Shown here one piece after another: positions 5,672-9,234 of a stretch of 9,234 bases of DNA. The DNA is from Omnitrophica WOR_2 bacterium GWA2_47_8 (lineage in GTDB: Bacteria > Omnitrophota > Gorgyraeia > Zapsychrales > GWA2-47-8): NCBI GenBank assembly GCA_001805375.1, contig MHFY01000021.1:1-9234 (forward strand). The letters run 5' to 3'. A program made the translations under genes and the position numbers. Each line of letters opens with the position of its first letter. Positions within the stretch are counted from its first letter, which is position 1. The notes below the pieces were generated by a model. The model had not been told where the DNA came from and made no database searches. It worked only from the letters and a program-made list of their open reading frames with translations.

Positions 5672-6784
5672 ATGGATTTATCACCACTATTCGGTTCAAT
5701 AAAAGATGTTTTGGTCTTTCTGGCTGTTTTAAGTGTGCTCATCGTGGTCCATGAATGGGGTCACTTTATCACCGCTAAAAAATTAGGCGTGCGCGTGGAG
5801 CGTTTTTCGCTTGGCTTCGGGCCGAAATTGTTTTCCAAGATCATCGATGGAACAGAATTCCTGCTTTGCCTTATTCCTTTAGGCGGATACGTGAAGATGG
5901 CCGGTGATGAACGCCTGGAATGCAAGGGCCAGCCGGAAGAATTTTATTCCAAGCCCCCGGGGCACCGAGCCCTTATTGTTTTAAACGGCCCGCTTGTTAA
6001 TTTCATCCTGGCTTATGTGGCGCTGACCTTTGTTTTTGTTCTAGGTTATCCGGACCTATCATCGAATATCGGCGAGGTCATGAAAGATTATCCTGCTGAA
6101 ACCGCGGGACTGATGGCGGGAGATCAGATCATCCGGATTGAACATCGGCCGATCGAGAACTGGACCGATGTCCAAAAAACGATCGCTGTTTCCCGTGAGC
6201 CGCAGCTGGATGTGGATATTTTAAGGGACGGTCAGCCCCTGAATTTAACTATTATACCGAAGGTCGAGAAAATAAAAAATATTTTCGGCCAAATGCAGCA
6301 AACCCGCATGGTCGGGATAAGGCCCGCCAAAGATATCATAGTGCATAAGTATCCGTTCTTTGTTTCGGTTAAAAAGGCGGGAGAGAAGCTGTATGAGATC
6401 ACGACCATGACGTACCAGGCTATTTTTCATATGCTGACCGGGTCCATGTCAGCCAAAGAGAACATGACCGGCCCGATCGGCATCTTTTATATTATCAAGA
6501 CCGCCGCGGACATGGGTTTTTCTCATCTGTTGTATATTCTCGGCGTGATCAGCGCCAGTTTGGCGATCTTTAATCTTCTGCCGGTCATTCCCTTAGACGG
6601 GGGGCATCTGTTCTTGCTGGGTGTGGAAAGGATCAGAGGCAAGGCTTTGTCGGAAAAGGTTGACTTGGCGATCGCTAAAATAGGGTTCAGTTTGATCATT
6701 TGTTTGGCATTGTTTGTTTTTTACAGTGATTTTGTCCGTTTTGGTTGGATCGACGCCATTATGAAATTGTTACCGGGGAAGTAA
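5672..6784 (+). CDS. rseP: RseP-type site-2 intramembrane metalloprotease
   Basis: A zinc metalloprotease of the M50B family that cleaves substrates within the membrane, in relatives anti-sigma factors and signal-peptide remnants. The 370-residue product shows, in order: a transmembrane helix with the zinc site HEWGH (27-31); FSLGFGPKLF (45-54); GGYVKMAGDE (71-80); FYSKPPGHRALIVLNGPLVN (91-110), leading into a second membrane helix (to about 125); one PDZ domain (about 130-200; PAETAGLMAGDQIIRI at 141-156); the third zinc-ligand helix NLLPVIPLDGGH (301-312) with Asp309; and a last helix (about 335-352). E. coli RseP has two PDZ domains and about 450 residues; this is the shorter one-PDZ form. 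The start has GGGAG (5662-5666) 5 nt upstream. The gene is preceded by a palindromic repeat. No anti-sigma factor gene is in view. Confidence 0.94.
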   Translation: MDLSPLFGSIKDVLVFLAVLSVLIVVHEWGHFITAKKLGVRVERFSLGFGPKLFSKIIDGTEFLLCLIPLGGYVKMAGDERLECKGQPEEFYSKPPGHRALIVLNGPLVNFILAYVALTFVFVLGYPDLSSNIGEVMKDYPAETAGLMAGDQIIRIEHRPIENWTDVQKTIAVSREPQLDVDILRDGQPLNLTIIPKVEKIKNIFGQMQQTRMVGIRPAKDIIVHKYPFFVSVKKAGEKLYEITTMTYQAIFHMLTGSMSAKENMTGPIGIFYIIKTAADMGFSHLLYILGVISASLAIFNLLPVIPLDGGHLFLLGVERIRGKALSEKVDLAIAKIGFSLIICLALFVFYSDFVRFGWIDAIMKLLPGK

Positions 6785-6798
6785 TATTAAGGATAGGC

Positions 6799-6818
6799 TT
6801 TCCGCCGCAGGGCGGAAA
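6799..6818 (+). other. Hairpin after rseP
   Basis: TTTCCGCC (6799-6806) and GGCGGAAA (6811-6818) form a perfect 8-bp stem with loop GCAG, 14 nt after the rseP stop. No T-run follows on the + strand (AAATC does), so it is not a standard intrinsic terminator. It could protect the 3' end of the upstream message or be part of the palindrome-rich spacer. Confidence 0.5.
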
Positions 6819-6832
6819 AAATCAAAACGTAA

Positions 6833-6947
6833 ACCCCGTTAGAGAGCTTCGTTCTCTAACGGTTTGAGCCAATGGTGGCTTTATACCACCATCGGTTTTA
6901 AATGGGACTGACCGCCGATTAAAATCGGCGGCTTTCTCTAACGGGGT
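6833..6947 (+). repeat. Multi-hairpin palindromic element with terminal inverted repeats
   Basis: Outer arms ACCCCGTTAGAGA (6833-6845) and TCTCTAACGGGGT (6935-6947) are perfect 13-bp inverted repeats. Inside lie three hairpins: CCGTTAGAGA/TCTCTAACGG (6836-6845 with 6853-6862), ATGGTGG/CCACCAT (6872-6878 with 6886-6892) and CCGCCGAT/ATCGGCGG (6912-6919 with 6924-6931). TCTCTAACGG therefore occurs twice and both copies compete for the same left arm. The hexamer GTAAAC sits at both edges (6829-6834 and 6946-6951). This 115-nt stretch fills most of the rseP-cpaF gap and ends 20 nt before the ATG. It may be a small non-autonomous mobile or repeat element, or a structured RNA leader. No coding sequence was seen in it. 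Confidence 0.7.
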
Positions 6948-6967
6948 AAACACGAAGGAAAAATATT

Positions 6968-8227
6968 ATGAGTGAAATGCGCTCGCTGGTTCACAAGTAT
7001 CTGATCGAAAAAACCGACTTTTTGTCGGTCAAGGACCGTTTAACGGAAGATCAATTGAGGGTCTACGTTGACAAGGCCATCACCGAGCTTTGTAAAGACC
7101 AGAACCTGACCATCATCACAGAGGAGCGTATCACTTTGATCCGCGAACTGGTCAGCGCGGTCATGAGTTACGGCCCGTTACGGCCTTTGATGGAAGATCA
7201 GTCGATCACCGAGGTCATGATCAATGGTTATAATACGGTCTATGTCCAAAAACACGGCCGGATCGAAAAAACAAAAGTTAGATTTAATGACAATCATCAT
7301 CTGGCTCATACCGTGCAGAAGATCTTAGCCGCTTCCGGATCCAATAAGCGCGTCGATGAATCTTCGCCTTACGTGGATTTTTCTTTGCCCGACGGCTCGC
7401 GCGTTAATGTGATCTTGCCGCCGTGTTCTTTGATCGGCCCAGTGGTCACGATCCGAAAATTTTCATCTGAAATTGGCAGCATCGACGATCTGCTGCAGCG
7501 CGGGATGTTGGATAAAAAGATGGCCACGCTTTTGATCGCCGCGATGAAGGCCAAGTTGAATGTGGTTTTCTGCGGTTCGACCGGGACCGGAAAAACGACC
7601 GCGCTTGGCGTTTTATCACGGCATATTCCATCCGAGGAAAGGATCTTGACCATTGAGGACACTCCGGAGTTAAGGCTTTCACAGGATCATGTGGTCAGGC
7701 TTTGTTCTAAACCAGCTAACATTGAAGGAAAAGGCGAGATAACAATTCGTGATCTGTTCATCAATTCTCTGCGTATGCGTCCGGACCGGATCATCATCGG
7801 TGAAGTCCGGGAGGAAGAAATGCTGGACTTGATTCAAGCCATCAGTAGCGGGCATGCCGGGTCGCTGGCCATCGTGCACGCGGATTCACCATTGGATTGC
7901 TTCAGCCGCATGGTCACCATGATGCTTATGACGGGTATCCGTTTAAGCACCGAGGAGATCAAGCGCCAGGTCGCGACCGCGATCGATCTGATCGTTTACA
8001 TCGAACTGCATCAGGACGGTAAAAGACGGATCACCAATATCACGGACATGTATTATGACGAGGATAAACAGAGGGTTGTCTTAAACGATATCTTCAGCTG
8101 GGTGGAAGATAAACGCGATGATAAAGGAAGTATCACCGGCCACTGGGTCATGGATAACCGAAGGCCGACCTTTTATAAGAAATTCGCAAAGAAGAACGTC
8201 AGCTTGCCGGAAGGGTTTTTTGTGTAA
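6968..8227 (+). CDS. CpaF/TadA-family secretion ATPase
   Basis: A cytoplasmic hexameric ATPase of the type II/IV secretion superfamily, whose relatives power Tad/Flp pilus assembly. The 419-residue product has a CpaF-like N-terminal domain (about 1-160; YGPLRPLMEDQSITEVMING at 68-87, ESSPYVDFSLPDGSRVNVIL at 131-150). Walker A is GSTGTGKT (203-210), the Asp box TIEDTPEL is at 228-235, Walker B is RIIIGEVRE (274-282) with Glu279, and the His box GHAGSLAIVHADSP (295-308) carries HADSP where HANSP is usual. All catalytic elements are present, so it should be active. AAGGA (6955-6959) gives a good ribosome binding site at 8-nt spacing. No other tad/flp gene (prepilin, TadB, TadC, CpaB, CpaC) is in the window, and it sits between rseP and proS, so its partners are presumably elsewhere. 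It is 1 nt from the proS start. Confidence 0.88.
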   Translation: MSEMRSLVHKYLIEKTDFLSVKDRLTEDQLRVYVDKAITELCKDQNLTIITEERITLIRELVSAVMSYGPLRPLMEDQSITEVMINGYNTVYVQKHGRIEKTKVRFNDNHHLAHTVQKILAASGSNKRVDESSPYVDFSLPDGSRVNVILPPCSLIGPVVTIRKFSSEIGSIDDLLQRGMLDKKMATLLIAAMKAKLNVVFCGSTGTGKTTALGVLSRHIPSEERILTIEDTPELRLSQDHVVRLCSKPANIEGKGEITIRDLFINSLRMRPDRIIIGEVREEEMLDLIQAISSGHAGSLAIVHADSPLDCFSRMVTMMLMTGIRLSTEEIKRQVATAIDLIVYIELHQDGKRRITNITDMYYDEDKQRVVLNDIFSWVEDKRDDKGSITGHWVMDNRRPTFYKKFAKKNVSLPEGFFV

Positions 8228-8228
8228 C

Positions 8229-9234
8229 ATGCTTTGGTCAAAATTTTATATACCCACGTTAAAAGAAATTCCTTTGGGGACAGAGGCGGTCAGCCATCAG
8301 CTTCTCTTGCGGGCGGGATTGGTACATATGCTGACCTCCGGCGTCTATTCGTATCTGCCGTTAGGGTTAAAGGTTTTAAAACGGATCGAGACCATTATCC
8401 GCGAAGAAATGAACGCCACCGGCGCCTGCGAACTTTTTATGCCGTGTTTACAGCCGATCGACCTATGGAAGCAGACCGGCCGTGACAAAACCATGGCCGA
8501 GATCATGATCAAATTTGAGGATAAAAAAGGCCGCCAGATGTGTTTGGGCCCCACGCACGAAGAAGTGATCACGGACCTGGTGAAAAGCCATGTTCAATCG
8601 TACCGGCAGCTGCCGGTTGTTCTCTATCAGATCCAAACTAAGTTTAGGGATGAAACCCGGACCCGTTTCGGGATCGTGCGGGCCTGTGAATTTATCATGA
8701 AGGACGCGTATAGTTTTGACAGGGACGTTCAAGGCCTGAAAAAGAATTATCAGCTGATGTACGACGCCTACGGAAAGATCTTTGAACGCTGCGGCCTGGA
8801 TGTGGTGATCGTAGAGGCGGATTCAGGCGCGATGGGTGGGGATGTCTCGCATGAATATTTAGTCCCGGCGAATATTGGAGAAGATGAGGTCCTTTTATGT
8901 CCGTCCTGCAATTATGTTGAGAAGAATGAAGGCGCGAAAAAAGAAGACAAATGCCCGCGCTGTAAAAAGAGCAATTTAAAAAAACAGATCGCGATCGAAT
9001 TAGGCCATATCTTTCAGTTAGGCACCAAATACAGCGCCGCCCAACAGGCCCTATTTTTAGACGAGGATGGACAGCAGAAACCGATGATCATGGGATGCTA
9101 CGGGATCGGGGTCAGCCGTTTGATCGCCGCGGTATTGGAGAAGAACAATGATCCGGCCGGCATCATCTGGCCCAAAGAGGTCGCGCCTTTCAGCGTTGAG
9201 GTTTTACCGGTCCAGACGCACGATGAAGAGGTCA
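8229..9234 (+). CDS. proS: Prolyl-tRNA synthetase, INS-less form (3' end beyond the window)
   Basis: Class II aminoacyl-tRNA synthetase charging tRNA-Pro; 335 residues are visible without a stop before the edge. The ATG at 8229 starts MLWSKFYIPTLKEIP, typical of ProRS, 1 nt after the CpaF-type stop, so it is probably coupled. Motifs: LLRAGLVHMLTSGVYSYLPL (26-45, motif 1 region); LGPTHEEV (106-113); QTKFRDETRTRFG (136-148, motif 2); EFIMKDAYSFD (154-164); ADSGAMGGDVSHEY (197-210); LGHIFQLGTKYS (258-269); and MGCYGIGVSRLIAAVLE (288-304, motif 3). The roughly 180-residue INS editing domain between motifs 2 and 3 of E. coli-type ProRS is missing; a short CPSC-x14-CPRC knuckle (Cys224, 227, 242, 245) stands in its place. 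The usual GREF before MKDAYSF reads ACEF (Cys153). A small overlapping frame at 8234-8485 is not a gene. Confidence 0.93.
   Translation, partial: MLWSKFYIPTLKEIPLGTEAVSHQLLLRAGLVHMLTSGVYSYLPLGLKVLKRIETIIREEMNATGACELFMPCLQPIDLWKQTGRDKTMAEIMIKFEDKKGRQMCLGPTHEEVITDLVKSHVQSYRQLPVVLYQIQTKFRDETRTRFGIVRACEFIMKDAYSFDRDVQGLKKNYQLMYDAYGKIFERCGLDVVIVEADSGAMGGDVSHEYLVPANIGEDEVLLCPSCNYVEKNEGAKKEDKCPRCKKSNLKKQIAIELGHIFQLGTKYSAAQQALFLDEDGQQKPMIMGCYGIGVSRLIAAVLEKNNDPAGIIWPKEVAPFSVEVLPVQTHDEEV

Noticed and set aside
6799..6818. Rho-independent terminator after rseP
   Set aside because: A good stem, but no T-run follows on either strand, so it was listed only as a hairpin.
8234..8485. 83-residue open frame on the plus strand after the CpaF-type gene
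   Set aside because: The frame starting at 8229 reads a continuous ProRS through the same bases; this one is an out-of-frame shadow.
1..9234. tRNA, rRNA, CRISPR array, transposase or phage genes
   Set aside because: No cloverleaf, rRNA core, regularly spaced repeats or mobile-element protein motifs were seen on either strand.

Overview
The window is a stretch of a bacterial chromosome of intermediate base composition. Every gene lies on the + strand. Lipoprotein and OmpA/MotB-like peptidoglycan-binding features, a RseP-type site-2 protease and the MEP isoprenoid enzyme DXR suggest a didermic bacterium. The order uppS-cdsA-dxr-rseP-...-proS is an old and widespread arrangement. The mixture seen here, with a lone CpaF-type ATPase and an insertion-domain-less ProRS, would fit a poorly cultured phylum such as Omnitrophota. 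That placement is an inference from impression, not a demonstrated assignment.

Layout: (i) 1-82, a structured leader running into purA (83-1354), which ends with an intrinsic terminator. (ii) 1396-1642, an AT-rich spacer with weak promoter candidates and a hairpin that encloses the next ribosome binding site. (iii) 1643-2654, an OmpA-like lipoprotein and a small membrane-anchored coiled-coil protein, probably one transcript. (iv) 2657-2802, a second copy of the purA leader that ends in a start-stop codon pair (ATG TAA) and is followed by a terminator-like hairpin. (v) 2810-9234, the lipid/isoprenoid carrier block uppS, cdsA, dxr, rseP, then a CpaF-like ATPase and proS, which runs off the window. 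Two intergenic gaps in this block are filled by palindromic elements: a heptad inverted repeat before rseP and a multi-hairpin element with terminal inverted repeats before the CpaF gene.

The genes cooperate loosely. DXR feeds isoprenoid synthesis, UppS makes the C55 carrier lipid for peptidoglycan and glycan assembly, CdsA activates phosphatidate for phospholipid synthesis, and RseP is an intramembrane protease linked to envelope stress signalling. PurA (AMP synthesis) and ProRS (translation) are housekeeping.

The most noteworthy signal is non-coding. The same leader of about 78 nt sits directly in front of purA and of the uppS operon. Its downstream half is nearly identical in the two copies, while its first hairpin has different arm sequence but keeps its pairing. 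It contains four alternating CGTC/GACG segments that allow mutually exclusive folds, and the last segment overlaps the ribosome binding site. I could not match it to a riboswitch class that I know. It is a candidate cis-regulatory RNA coordinating purine and envelope-lipid genes.
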